A stretch of DNA of 34,581 nucleotides, taken from the NCBI GenBank assembly GCA_025529335.1, contig JAMYHX010000462.1, positions 1-34,581 of the forward strand, written 5' to 3'. The position numbers were made by a program, and so were the translations under genes. A model generated the notes under the pieces. That model was not told where the DNA came from and ran no database searches. It saw nothing but the letters and a program-made list of their open reading frames with translations. Origin of the DNA: Rhizopus sp. PT2906 (taxonomy: Eukaryota; Mucoromycota; Mucoromycetes; Mucorales; Rhizopodaceae). Shown here piece by piece: positions 9,647-21,954 of the stretch; the first letter of the stretch is position 1; every line of letters starts with the position of its first letter.

Positions 9647-11157
9647 TCACGAATCTTTTTCTTTTTTGACTTGCTCATGTAAAGCTTTCACCAGTGGTAT
9701 TGTTCTGCCATCCAGAGGACCGCTTGTTGAGTAACCGTTCATAGCATATGCCAGAGCAATATTATATTTTGAATTATAGATGACTAAAGAGCCGCCTGCA
9801 CCTCCACCTCCTCCGAAATAACCTTCTTCACTAATTCCAAAATAAATAAAAGGGAATTCCGTATGGCCACCTTGTAGATAATAAACGGGAAAGGAAAGAA
9901 ACTCGTCAAATTCAGCACCTAACTGCTCTGTAAAGTAGTCGAATGTACTGTTGTTTTGGAACAAATCAGGTTCTCCCTCTACAATTGCTCTTCCCTTATT
10001 GGCTAACATGGCAGCAATCTTAGCCATCTGATTCTTGTGTGAGAAGCAGAAGAATAAGAGATATATTACTTACTGAGTTAGCATTTGTGTGACCAGAAAT
10101 ACCAGGAGATTCAACCATCTTATGCTTGAGTTCCTGTCCAATAAGGCCTGAGCCTTGGTCAATATGGGTATTTCTAAGGATGCGGTTGTATATCGTAGCT
10201 TTGTTAAACTTATTGATTAAACTCTGTTTGAGTTGAGTAGGGTTTAATAACAATCCAAATAGTTCTTGAAACATTGGCTTTTCATAAAGTTGTGAAATAC
10301 GCTCAAGTTCCAGACCCTGTTCCGCAGCAGGTTTGAGATACCACTCAGAGTTCCACTTGATTTTGAAGTCCTTTGCAAAATCATTCAGAGTCCTCTGCTT
10401 TGGATCAACACGTCGAATAATTTCATTCAGATACCATCCTTGGGTGACAGCATGATAAGTTCGAACAGTTTTACCACCAAAGTTGTGCGGCTGTGTGGCT
10501 AGAATATTTGAGAAACGTGTAGAATTGGTTACATCATCGTAAGACAACGGAACATCCAGTGCAGCAACACCAGCCTTATGATGCATCTAGTTAATAAGGG
10601 TTAGAAAGCTGAAATATCTATGCTTTTAAAAAATTCACACACAAGATCCATTAAAGTAACATTTTCTTTATCGCCTTGAGCAAACTCTGGCCAATAGGTC
10701 GCGATTCGTTCTTCGTAAGATAATAAACCTTGCTCCACTAGCTGCGCAACAATAATCGCGTTCTTAGGTAACAAAGATTTTAGGTTTTAGCTAAATGGGT
10801 CAACTATTTGCAGTTTACCAAAAACTTTGTTGATGAAAAAACCATTTGCAATGTGTCGTTAGTGTATGGAATTTTGGTTTTTGGGTCTTTCCATCCACCA
10901 TAAAGATCGACTACTTGTTGGCCATCGACATAAACTGAGAGTCCAGCGCCTACTTCCAACCCATTCTTGAAATTTTGTAAAAATAAATCGTATATCGATT
11001 TGTACTTTTCATCATAATATCCTTGGACAGGGATATCGTGAGGACAACTATATCCAAAGAGCACACAGCTGATCGGTAAGAAGTCAGGTTTTGTACCTGC
11101 TTTATATGCTAAGTAGGATATCAAAGGAATAAGTAAACCAGTCAATACTATCAGCAT
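9647..11157 (-). CDS. Beta-lactamase-family serine hydrolase (450 aa)
   Basis: Four exons (11157-10819, 10762-10643, 10586-10074, 10027-9647) give 450 residues. Residues 2-20 form a hydrophobic signal anchor (LIVLTGLLIPLISYLAY). The class C/EstB/LACTB signature is complete: nucleophile motif SSTK (Ser108, Lys111), a Tyr at about 197 in YHAVTQGW, and a glycine-rich third box near 395-403 (FGGGGGAGG). Members of this family (PF00144) are esterases, peptidases or hydrolases of amide bonds; in fungi they usually act on small esters or peptides, not antibiotics. The likely location is membrane-anchored with the enzyme in the secretory lumen or outside. The second intron begins GTGTGT. A TATA-like box lies about 44 nt upstream of the ATG. 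The substrate cannot be predicted. Confidence 0.9.
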
Positions 11158-11200
11158 GAAAAGTTGTGTATAAAAAGATAATAAAAAGTGAAAGGGTATT

Positions 11201-11208
11201 TTTATATA
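11201..11208 (-). promoter_or_regulatory. TATA-like box of the hydrolase gene
   Basis: TATATAAA on the minus strand lies about 44 nt before the ATG at 11157, a plausible core-promoter position. Confidence 0.4.
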
Positions 11209-11943
11209 TAAGACCGCAATGGGCGCGTGATATTAAAAGTGTCGATCCGCTCGGGAAAAACAAACAAATACAGCAGATGAAAAATGTGTTGCAACCTTTT
11301 CGGAGTTTGGCTTGTTTTCGATGAATGCAGGTTTTTAATCTAAAACAAGCTGAAGATAACTTTTGGGTCAACCAAAAATCAAGTGGAGATATAGTATTAA
11401 AAATAAGATAGTTTTAGGTCGCGTACCTGAACAAGCTATGTAAGCAACTTAATTTATACATTGACTACAAATAATAGAAAGATCATTTCCCTTTTTAATG
11501 GCTGTTGTTAAGCTATTGGCCCTGTTTATTTCATTTTGAGAGCGATTATGAGTAATGTGGCATAAAGAAAATTTATATGTGTATTTGAATATCATGATTA
11601 ATCAAGGAGAACCAGATGATATATGAATGTCACTTATCAAATGCTGTCAGTAGCTTAGGCAACTAATGAATGAGTAGAAGCGTTGTCTATTGTTACTGTT
11701 TTTTTTTTTTTTTTTTTTTTTTTTTTCATTAGAGAAAAGAAACTTTCAGCCTTGAATAGAAGAGCAGAAGCAAGTAATTATTCATTTGACACAATCAAGC
11801 TTCCTTTTGTTTAACCAGGAAGGCGGAAATGTACTGTAATAATTTGTCTTTTTCCCTTTTTATCCAATAGCATAATGACAAGAGCTATTGAGATAGTAAA
11901 TGCAAGTAAAAAAAAAAAAAAAATAATAATAAAGAGGGTAGGG
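11209..11943. other. Intergenic with T28 homopolymer
   Basis: No gene is visible. A run of 28 T occupies 11699-11726 and a 15-A run lies near 11909-11923. The minus ORF at 11371-11102 overlaps the hydrolase start and has no protein-like features. Confidence 0.5.
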
Positions 11944-12430
11944 CTACAAGTAAAACAGTTGATGGAGGTACAAATGGAAAATTATTCCAAGAGGATATGT
12001 TGATTCTGGGTAAAGGTACTGATAAAAAAGAGGCTTAATGATTAACAACCATCCGTGGCTCTGGAAATTGGCGTTTTTGACAATAATTTTGTTGGAGGAG
12101 GCAATGCTAGATGAAAGGTTGTCAGTGAGGGTTCCCAATGCATTGTTCAAGTCATAGTTTCCCAAGATGACAATTGACTCATTATCGCCAAACAATTCCA
12201 ATGTAACTATTAGTTGTTTGTTGTAATTTGTATCAGTACAATCATCCACCAAAAAGAAACAAAATCCTTTACCAATAAAGGCTCATGGGTCTTGAAAGCT
12301 TGCACAACAATCTCACGTATAATCACGAAGTACCCTGGGATGAGGACGACTTGTTCCTGCATGACATTTCACAAAAAATATACACAGTCCATGGTCGTGT
12401 CTTGCAATCATTGTTAAAAAAAATAGGTTT
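11944..12430 (-). pseudogene. Decayed coding stretch, unknown
   Basis: On the minus strand one frame gives QVVLIPGYFVIIREIVVQAF and KTHEPLLVKDFVSF (about 12360-12250). A different frame, open from 12252 to 11944, gives NKQLIVTLELFGDNESIVIL, then LGTLTDNLSSSIASSNKI. The two protein-like pieces are joined only by a frameshift near 12250. I do not recognise the family; a relic of a mobile element or a dead host gene both fit. Confidence 0.3.
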
Positions 12431-13053
12431 AAAAGCCCTTTAAGGCACAAAAAGAGAAAAAAGGTGCAATGGAATTGTAATAAGAAGAGGACTGGTATAA
12501 AACTTAATTCAAAGGTTGAAGTAGCCAATTGAGGGATCAGTAGCCTAGTTTGTGTGGCAAAGAAGGGATGCCTTTTCCATGGTATATGTGGTTAATCTCA
12601 TGAAAGATAACACATACAGCAAGCCAATGAGAAATGCAGGGATTCGCGTGTAAAAAGAAGAAAGGAGAGAAGATATTCAATTGTTTGGGGCATAAACAAT
12701 CAACGGTACATATGCAAACATTGAATAACGTGAGTTCTGATATGTACTTGAGACACGCATCGATTGGGAGAGCCAGAAAAAAGATACGCTTGAGAAATGA
12801 CTTAATCTGCTATTAAGAAGTGGCATTATATCACTATAGAAAATTTTGAGCCCAAATCTATAGGTTTCTACAGAAATGTACAATTTTATACACAAACTTC
12901 AAAGAGATGAGTGCGTTTTAAAATTTTTGCATCATAAACAAGGGAAGGCCAACTGAAAGTCCATAACATTTACGACACTTATTACTAATTGAATGAAAAG
13001 ACACTAAAACATTGTTTTTGCTACATTCTCTTCTCATTAATTCTAAAAACAAC
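12431..13053. other. Gene-poor stretch
   Basis: Only short random ORFs occur on either strand. I saw no repeat or RNA gene. Confidence 0.4.
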
Positions 13054-14061
13054 CATGCCACAAGAAAGTTTTCTCCGTGAAGATACGCTTAACTGACTCA
13101 TCCTTGCAGTCATTTTAACACAGGATGAGATTAAGGATGACATATGTGCTGCATCTGGTCAGATAGATGAGCTAGGAGAAGAAATGAGAGAGATGAGGAT
13201 TCTAAACAAGAACTCGAAGCATAACTTGAGGAGTTGAGAAGAGAAAATGTCCCGTTGAAAGCGCAAGTTGAGGGCATGTTCTATCGTAATTGGAGTAAGT
13301 AGGCCAAGATATACAGAGCAAGAAAAACTGGTCCATGAATTGTTTGCAGATAACTTGTCCCCTAAGTCTATCATTGAGCACCCATTTAACGAGGATTTAG
13401 GTAGGAAACACCAATTCCCATGGGATCTCTTAGGAAGCTTATAGAAGATGTGCATGGCAGTCCAATTGATGACAAGGCGTTTAATACTTTTCGTGATTAC
13501 CTCGTACTCTTTAGGCTGCCAGCTATTATTCGTCAAGTGAAAGATGAATTCAAAATTGATACTGGTAAGTCATTCAAACAGAGGACCCATGAGGAAAGCT
13601 TAGAGTCGTTGAGCTTCTCGAAAAATCAGCGGCTCCTTTTATCCCTTTGTGTGCTTGTGTTGGCTCATAGGGCGCCAGGTTGATACTTCGTTACTACTGG
13701 CATCATGACGAAAAGAAGTCTTCTACTACACCAAGCAGTGTACAAAGCAGGTACAATGATGAATTAATAAAGAAAAAAAGCTAACTTGAACATTAAAAAG
13801 TGTAGAAGCAGACAACGACAGTGCTTCCGGAGAGGACTTACGCCCTTCGTCTTCGCCCATCGAGAAAAGCAACAGCAGTGGAGAAAAGGTAGTTTCATAA
13901 GCTAACATCAAAATGAATATTATACAATGTTGCTGATATATACTATTTTAGTGATGTCAATCTTATTGACGCAGCAATTGTATTCTCCCAAACTGCTGGC
14001 CGCTCTGAACAGTCAGATAAGACGAAGACAGGGAAGAGACGTAGAAGCACTGTCGAAAAAG
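13054..14061 (+). pseudogene. Decayed multi-exon gene, coiled-coil and basic tail
   Basis: The plus strand shows protein-like pieces in shifting frames: QIDELGEEMREM and LEELRRENVPLKAQVEGMF (coiled coil, 13160-13285), then VSRPRYTEQEKLVHELFADN and SPKSIIEHPFNEDLG (about 13297-13400), then LRKLIEDVHGSPIDDKAFN and FRDYLVLFRLPAIIRQVKDE (from 13420, stop at 13681). Two later exon-like pieces lie between good splice sites: VEADNDSASGEDLRPSSSP (about 13800-13889) and DVNLIDAAIVFSQTAG ending in GKRRRSTVEK before GTATGT (13953-14061). Several stops and frame changes before 13420 and near 13670 argue against a working gene. The arrangement (coiled coil, globular part, Ser-rich basic tail) suggests a nuclear or transposon-derived protein, but I cannot name it. 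Confidence 0.35.
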
Positions 14062-15111
14062 GTATGTAGCAAATAGGTTTAATAATATACAGAGAAGCTA
14101 GAGTACAGTTTCAATGTAGGTAAGCAAATCTATCAAAAGAAGGATTACAAAGAAAGCAAATTAAGCGCTTTTTCATAAATGCTTTTATATATAAATAAAC
14201 TCCAAAGTATTAAACAAGTTTCTATTGTATTTCAAGCTATTTGTATAATGGGTATGAAGTAATAGCAGCTGTAAAGGAATAAGGAGAAATAATGGACCTT
14301 GTTTTTTAGTAAAATGTAGATACCCATTGATATCCACAAGTTTATACAAGCTTCTACTGATATCTACACAAATTTTCATTAAAGCTTCCCGCCAAAATTT
14401 CCTATAGTGAATATTGATAAAGCTGAGGTATATCTTTATATAAATTGATACTCTAGAATGATATCGATTGCATGCACTCTTATTTTCCTTTTTAGAGAAG
14501 AATCATGTGGCAGAGTATCGTCTCTAAGAAAAAAAAAACAGGAAGAGGGCTAGATTTTGGGTATGGGACATATAAATGAAAACTGGTTCTTGGAGGGGGT
14601 TATAAAAGATAATGAGCAGACAGTTCAATACAGCTATGCTGAAGTCGAATGATATTTTGATGAATTAAAGACTTTGTGTGAATCAAGAATCAAAATATCT
14701 AGGCATGGTTGATAACATGCTGGTAGCCAGAAAATATAAACAATTGATTTTCTCATTATGGTAAGCTATTGTATTTCTGTCCCAACATAGTACGTCATAT
14801 TCAGACTTTGCTCTATAAATAGTGAAAACTGCAGCTTTACTTTTTTGAAATAACTGTTTTATAGCTGAATGTTGTTAATAAAGGTTATGTCGTTACTGCC
14901 TATTAGTAGTAAAACCTCAAGGGGTTCATAGTAGAATACTCATTAATGCAAATGCCCTTCCTTGCATAATGATTTAACAAAAGGATTGTTCCATCAATGG
15001 AATTTTTTTTAAAAATCAATGCATAAAAATACCTGATAAATTAAAAAACAACCTTTGCATAAAATCTTATCTATTTAGTGTACTTTTCTTTTGCAAATAA
15101 AAACAAGTAAA
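14062..15111. other. Intergenic with faint coding relics
   Basis: Around 14570-14710 a plus-strand frame reads HINENWFLEGVIKDNEQ and, after a stop, YFDELKTLCESRIKISR. It may be a tail of the decayed gene to the left. The rest is AT-rich and includes the upstream region of the PARP-finger gene. Confidence 0.3.
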
Positions 15112-16576
15112 ATGGGATACATTGTTGAAGTAAGGAGCGCGCAAATATGATCCAGAAATGGGTAAAGGACTAATGAATTCTTTACTTTTTATGAAAATCA
15201 AACAGTATGCAAAGGTAATAGATACACATTGTATCACAAATAATATATTTAGCTCGATAATAAGAGCGATCGTAGTCATTGTAGAGGTCCAATAACGATA
15301 TGTCCAAGCCCTGACCGCAGAATTGAAGTAAGTAAACTATGAACATCAGTCAAATAATGTTAAAATAACATTTATAGAAAGGGGAATTGCGCTTGGGCGT
15401 TGAAGTTGAAAGGTTTCAAGGAATTACGTGGAGACATTGGTAAAGAATGGCTATATTGAAATGATAAAATATTAAGGATTAGCAGGACATGCTGTACATC
15501 TGAAGTGATTAATAACATGAAAAATACATTATCCAGTCCTGAGGCAATGGGTGGTTGGGATGAGCTTCGAGAAGATGACAAGGAGCGAATTCGAAGAGCT
15601 TGGGAAGAAGGAGATATTCCTGACAACGAAAAGCCGGAACCTGCACACTCAAAAAGGCCTAGGTATGATTAATTAAAAAGGCTTGGTGACAAGCTCATTT
15701 TTCTTATATATTTCATGTAAACTAAAATATCATTTTGACATTTCTTACCAAAAGAGGAAGAAAGCCTAAGCAAGAAAATCAAAATGAGGAGCACAGAGAG
15801 TAAACAAAAGCATAAATGAATAAAGACTCTGTATTTCCTAAATACGAATTATTTAGACCCGATGAAAACGATGTGAGTGAAGAAGAAACTGAGGATGAAG
15901 TTGATAATGAAAATGCGAGTCAAGACGAGAATACTGATCAGCCAGAATATACCGATGATGAAGCTCATCATGATGAAAATTATCATGAAGAGAATACAAA
16001 GCATCAGGAGCCTAGTCCTACTCATCCCAGTAGAAAGAGAAAGATTGTGGATCAACCTGTTAGCGAAGAGTAAGTAATGATTTAAAGTCTACATAATGAC
16101 TTACTTATAAGCTTGTACAGAGAGAAAGATAGGAAAATCCGAAAGATGAGAAGCGAAGCCGGCAGAAAAGGCGGCCGAGCAAGCAGAGGCAAGAAAAAAC
16201 CGTACGCTTATATTGTTTGCTGATAGAACTCGTACTTATTTGCTTTTTTAGTGGAGCTGTCCGTAGTGTTGGTAGAGGGTCTCGCTCCAAGACTGGTTCT
16301 GAAATTCGTAACGATCTTCCCAAGAATATGACTTCACAAGATTTTGAAGAGAGACGTTTAGCTGATGAGGACCATATCAATGAAATGATTGATGAACAAG
16401 ACTATGAAGAAGATGTTGACCCCCGGTATGTGTTAGAGCGTTTAGTGAAATCAATTGGGACAGAGCTCCAACTATTTAGCCCTAGTGAGTTATCTCCACC
16501 TAAAAATGCCGGTAAAAAGAGAAATGCCAAGGAAGAAGGTGATGTTAAAATGAAGAAAGCCAGAGCGACTGAATGA
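15112..16576 (+). CDS. PARP-type zinc-finger protein (334 aa)
   Basis: Nine exons sum to exactly 335 codons: 15112-15129, 15206-15214, 15253-15327, 15378-15439, 15486-15662, 15755-15799, 15857-16069, 16121-16201, 16252-16576. Residues 1-85 form one PARP-type zinc finger. It starts MGYIVEYAK, has ligands Cys19, Cys26, His54 and Cys57 (WRHWTC), the KGELRLGVEVE core, and the GGWDELREDDKERIRRAW helix. In PARP1 and DNA ligase 3 this domain binds DNA breaks. Here there is no PARP catalytic or ligase domain. Instead follow a basic KRPRGRKPK patch, an acidic Glu/Asp-rich segment, an Arg/Gly/Lys-rich stretch and a Lys/Arg tail (KKRNAKEEG), so a nuclear DNA-binding role is likely. Exon 2 is only 9 nt (Tyr-Ala-Lys) but supplies conserved finger residues. 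The ATG at 15816 is inside intron 6 and would miss the finger. Confidence 0.85.
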
Positions 16577-16807
16577 GCGCTTTTTAATTGTAGCATACGA
16601 TCATTTTAATATTATCAAAATAAATAGCGCTTTTTATATAGAGTGGTTAGCATATCAAAAAAAAAGTGATAAAAGTCGATATAGATATGGAAAGAAAAAC
16701 AGTGGATTGCAGAGGAAGCTCCACGTTGTATCCTTTTTTATTATCATTGGTATAAGTGTAACGTACACACATAGTGTTAAAACTAGAATGACTTTTATGC
16801 TTCCTGT
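16577..16807. other. Convergent 3' region
   Basis: The interval holds the 3' ends of the PARP-finger gene and the Rax2-like gene, 231 nt between stops. It is AT-rich with an AATA-rich sequence at 16605-16640; no other feature was seen. Confidence 0.5.
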
Positions 16808-19800
16808 CTACGCTTTCACGTAATTACTTGGAAATACACCAGATATAGGCTTCCCTGCCCCATTGTCTTTGTAACCTAACCACCATACATTGTCCGAAGT
16901 GTCTGTTACTACTACTTGATCACCTTTGTTTAGGTCTAATTCACCATGCTCTTGAGCTTTAAAAGGGTATTTTGCAGAAAATAATTTAGGGTGGGTTTCA
17001 TTAATAATTGACGATGTATTTGTCTTTGCTAATGCTGCTAATGATGCAAATGAAACAATACTAACACTGGTGGTGGCAGCGCCAGATGTCTGCGGTTCAG
17101 AAGAAACGACTTTATTCGACAACTCTTCTGGAGCATTTGATGATCCTGCAATTGCCGCAACCGCTGGCGTCACGCCTAAACTTGTTCCTGCTGCCAAACC
17201 TAGTGCATCTAGAAACCGATCATAAGGAGGCATTTGTTCTGGTCCGTCTTGGGCGCCATGGTATTTAAATACATAGAGTACGCCGGCTGTACTCATTGCA
17301 AACAGAATTCCGACTGATATTCCAATAGATATTAGCACAACTGCCGTTACCGGCAAATAATCTTACAAGAAGGTGAGTACAATGATGAGTGTATGATGTA
17401 TAAATACTTTACGATGAGGTGGGCTTGGAGTGTAAAAACTCGATTTGTGAACTACTGCTTGAATTAATGCTGGCCTTCTTGACCACTGAATAGAAGTAAG
17501 ATATGGAAACCAATCATTGCCATCATATATAGCTGCGCTGACTCGACCTATACCGAGAATATGAATGTCTCCAACTGCAAGAAGAACATCCTTTGTTCCA
17601 TCGGGATAGTTGTGAATAGCGTCGGATGCAGGTAGAAAAAGTATCTGATTGATAATAGTATCAAATCCCAGACGAGAGTCATTTAGTGGAATGTATGTTG
17701 TATCTTGAAGTGTTCCAATAAAGAATTGATTACTACTATTACCCCTGTAATGAACTTCATTTTAGTAAATATAGCATTTGATTTCTCATGCGTTTACCTT
17801 ATATATCCAGAAACAATAAAGGTATGATTGTCTCCTTCTACGATGGCTGATGTAGGGATTCCAGGTAGTGAATTGGTATTTACTGACCAGAAATTTGCTT
17901 GATCATTTAGCTTGGACACTGTCGCATTGTTTTGATGAGCTTTAAAGTCCCCAAATATAGTGATATCTCGTCGATTTGATACAAGCATATCGCACACAGT
18001 TCCATTCACGCCAAATGCAACTCGGTTCCACTGCAGTGTCCGAATATCTAATAAGCACACGGCATCACATTCAAGAGAGCCTACTCTTGTGAAACTACCA
18101 CCTACTAAGATGCTCTTTCCATCAGGATATGCCTTGATGACGTTTATTGCTCCTGGCTGGTTATTATCTACAAAATAGTGTTAAAAAGTGACCATGGCCT
18201 TATAGATAATAAACCTACAAAAGATGCCATGAATTGGAATTTTTGTAAAATTCATACTAATGTCATAAAGAGAAAAGCTGGTTGTTCTGTTGGATTGAAA
18301 TCTACCGCCTACGCAAAGATAGTTGTTGATTGCCAGCATGGAATGAACATATCCTTGAACTTCATCAATGACAACCCACTTGTTATTTGATAAAGCCAAA
18401 ACCTTGGTGATATTGTCGTTTGCAAAATGTCTAGAAACAAAAGTAGAATTTTTGGTATCGACTGTGCCAGCTGTAATATACACTGGATAGAACGTATCAT
18501 TATCATCAAACGTATAAGGTATCAGTTGTGAAGAGCTTATGGTAACAAAGTCAGCACGGTATGTTTCTGCATTAAGTTGGTTTCCTATAAGCACTGTCTG
18601 TGATCCATTGCTTAGAACAGCCTTAAGGTCACCAATTATAAGTGAGGATGTATTCTCCCAAGAATTGCTTTGAATATTCCATTGTGCTACGCCTCCGCAC
18701 TTTATACACTGCTTGTTAGTTAAATACTGGCATGAGAAATTTCCTGATAGAGTAAGGGTATCACTTGTTGAAGATAAAAGGAGCTCATTAACTGGCCCAT
18801 TGACGCCGTCCTTCAGGACAGACCATGAGTCTTGCTGTATGTCATACTCGACAATGTAAGGGAGACTGATATTTAACATGGCTGTAGAATTAAATTCACC
18901 TGCGACAAACAGTCCTAATGAGGAATAACAATGTCAATATCTGATGGTATCTCTTTACATTACATGTTTTCTTACTGGATTGTTTATAAGATACCAGCTT
19001 TGAAACTTTCCCATTAAGCCCTGAACCATTCAAGGAGATCATCCTTCTACTCAGATAGTCATATGATACGATGTTTCTGTAGCCGCCACTAGCGTTTAAA
19101 CATAAAAATTCACCACCAATGTATATGGTATCTCCAGCAGAAGCGTCAATAGAGTATACAGTAGAATTAAACGGCAGCTGCTCTATAAGGTATGTAAGAT
19201 GTCTATTACGATATTCGAAAAGATATTTATTTACCATTTAATGCTTTCCAGGAAACAGCAGATGCGTTCTGTGCCAAGGTCAAGTTATATTCCAATATGC
19301 TTATGATAGGCAATATTGTTGAGGAGTTTCTAATAAGATCCAAGTTATCTGCCATAATCGTAGCTGTCCCTTGGATAGTCGCGTTGAAAGCAGGGCGAAG
19401 GGTAATGGATGGCCTGAAATTGTTGGATTTTGGCATAACCAATCCTGAATAGAGTAATGTACGAGTGTCTTCAAAGACATTCTGGTCTAAATAAACTACA
19501 ATTGACTGCCCTGGTAAAAGTTGAAGCTGATACTCTACTTGTGTTCTTTGGTAGCAGTTGGCACTGCCGACACATCCTGGTGTGGTTGCATAAATATTAT
19601 ATTGAGCAAGTAAAGGTATATGGCTACATATAAAGAAGATTAGATAATGCAGAATATTTGGATGCAACATTACGGTTCATATAAAATGCTTGTATTTGTT
19701 GTATCAAGTTCAAAAGTGGAAATCTTGGCTTCTAGAACAGTCTGATAATAGCCATAGACATACACCTCTTGCCAGTTTCCAGTGACCGTTATACTACTTG

Positions 19801-21182
19801 AGGGAATCCCTTGGCAGGTACTATTACCAATAAACATAGATGGATGCAAGGATATGTCTGTTTGATTCATGTGCTTAGTAAAATACAACAGCAATTGCTT
19901 TTTTTCTATCTTTAGCTCCTACCTGATTGATATATTTGAACATATCCTAATCCACCGCCTTGACCATACCATGAGTTGATATTTATTCGAATTCCACTGG
20001 TCATCATTAAATCCATCACGGTAAAATCTTGGAAACTAGTGTTGGATAATATGCAGTCAAGAGTGCATTGGATAGCCTGATGGTTAGTTGGATCTGTGTA
20101 GGACAAGTTAAAGTACTCATTAGAACCTAAAGAGAGAATACTAACGAGAGGGAATAAAGATTAATTAATACTAAAGAGAGACATCTCTTTTTGTTTTTTC
20201 TTTTTCTCCTATTTTGCTCGCCCTTTACTTGAAAGAAACAGTTCCTCTTTCTTCGCTTGCAAGCACATTAGAAAGTCGAAAGGTCGTTGGTCTGATAGGT
20301 GTTGCAAATGTTGCCTCCCAATATCCAGGCGTGTCATCTTGAAGAAGCCAAGACTGGTTATTCGAGTATGGAGAGACTTTTATGGGACAAACAATGCTCT
20401 TTGGATCTGAAGAGAAGACACCATTTCCTGACGATATTGACTATAATAAAGAATTGTTAAAGGATAGGAGAGATTGAGCATGTTGAGTATATTACAGTTA
20501 AAGGCATATTCATTGGTATAGGCTGACTTGTACTAAAGTTATTTATCAGATCAGATGTATCCGATAGAGTCGCATTAAATTGTCCACCAAACAGTATTGT
20601 ATTTTGTTTGATATTTCTAGTGATCGTATATACTGGGCCATTCAGCCCTTTCCAAGGCAGTGGTGCCCAAGAACTATTAGACATATTCCACATGGCGACA
20701 TGTCCACTATACAAGCTAGTATTGGTATTAAGAGGTGCAGTAAAGTGCCCACCTACATAGACAACATTATCTATTGAGTCACAATAAAGGGAAAGCACAG
20801 GACCGTCGAGGCCATGATCTAGAGGCAAAAATTGATTTGTCTGGGTATTATATTGCACAATATAGTTTATGGACTGGTTGGTGATGGATTTGAAGTAACC
20901 AGCCAAGAAGTGGATCGAATCTCGAAGCGAACAAGTAGCAGTAATATCACTATCAAATGTACTATTTGTGCTTTTGAATAAATTATCTTGATGTATTACT
21001 ATGTTGTTGAGTAATGGAAGAATCTGCAGTGTATCATTCACAAGTGATATTCCTGCGAAGTTGCCGATGAAACCCAGTTGCCCATTGATGTCAAATGTGT
21101 TTATATCAGGTACATTTAATAATACTTCTCCTTGAATAATGTATGCAAATAATAATAAAATAAATGTTTGGGATAACTGCAT
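16808..21182 (-). CDS. Rax2-like cell-polarity membrane protein with SH3 tail (1282 aa)
   Basis: Ten exons join in frame: 21182-20496, 20440-20229, 20140-19923, 19857-19674, 19623-19235, 19182-18976, 18914-18219, 18167-17798, 17744-17413, 17361-16808. I chose the Met at 21182 because it begins a clean signal peptide (MQLSQTFILLLFAYII); the frame is open 20 codons further up. The ectodomain has Asn-glycosylation sites and repeated blade-like segments (VVYVGGHFTA, GLNGPVYTI, TIYIGGEF, LFVAGEF, ILVGGSF) and the PGYWEATFATPIRPTTFRLS block of Rax2. In yeasts Rax2 marks the cell cortex for polarity and bud-site choice. One membrane span (about 1103-1125) leads to a cytoplasmic linker and a C-terminal SH3 domain (about 1222-1282: AKYPFKAQ, ELDLNKGD, WWLGYK, GVFPSNYV). 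The SH3 would bind proline-rich polarity partners; that role is inferred. Confidence 0.85.
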
Positions 21183-21954
21183 AAAGTATAGAAGAAGAAA
21201 GAAAAAAGAGAAAGAAAAGGATACGTTTATGAAAATAAACAAATCCTTGTGTTTGTGCTCCCCTGAGCTGGGTCACTTTTTTTGTTGTCATGTAAAGCAA
21301 TTTTATTAAAGGAGTCTCGTATTGTACATTTGCAATATTTATTCTTCAATAAGGAGCGATACGATATACGTTAAAGTGCATCCTATTTGCAACTATTAAC
21401 GTTATTCTACTATCCTTTTACTTGTAATTTTAGCTTTTGAATATTGAAATGCCTCATTATAGCACATAATGTTACTTGGTCATTTTCATAAAGGTATCTT
21501 TTTGGTTTGACGTTGATCAAGGGCATCATTTAGATTCTGCAAGTGTATATTTCATTTGAAATAGTAAAGTGAATAAACACTGATATACTATAGCTGTCAT
21601 TTTTTAACCTTGTGTAAAATGTAATATATCAAAAATGCAAGATTATGACAGATAAGTCATAAAAAGAGTCTATAAAAGAACAGTGAATAGAGGATCATTA
21701 AAGAAATGTTTACACCAAAACATTTTTATATAATTATTTAAAGTGTTCTAGGGTATAAACAGTTTGTGAAGTAACTATTTAAAAAAAATCTACTGTACAT
21801 GTGTCATAAACAAGTAAAGCAACCTTTTGATACAACACATTCAAGAAGCCATGACAAAAAGGAAGAGAAGTGTATATAGTTAAGTATGTATCATTTCTAT
21901 AAGAGATTTTGCGTCACCATGCTTTAAAAACTATGTGTAAAAATGAGTGTTTAG
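21183..21954. other. Rax2 promoter and pantothenate kinase 3' region
   Basis: Both flanking genes are on the minus strand, so this holds the Rax2-like 5' region (a purine-rich plus-strand tract at 21186-21221) and the kinase 3' region. No further gene was seen. Confidence 0.5.

Noticed and set aside
13159..13536. 125-codon minus-strand ORF
   Set aside because: It is antisense to coiled-coil coding text, with no features of its own.
15816..16073. Acidic ORF starting at its own ATG
   Set aside because: The ATG lies inside intron 6 of the PARP-finger gene. The acidic part is exon 7 of that gene.
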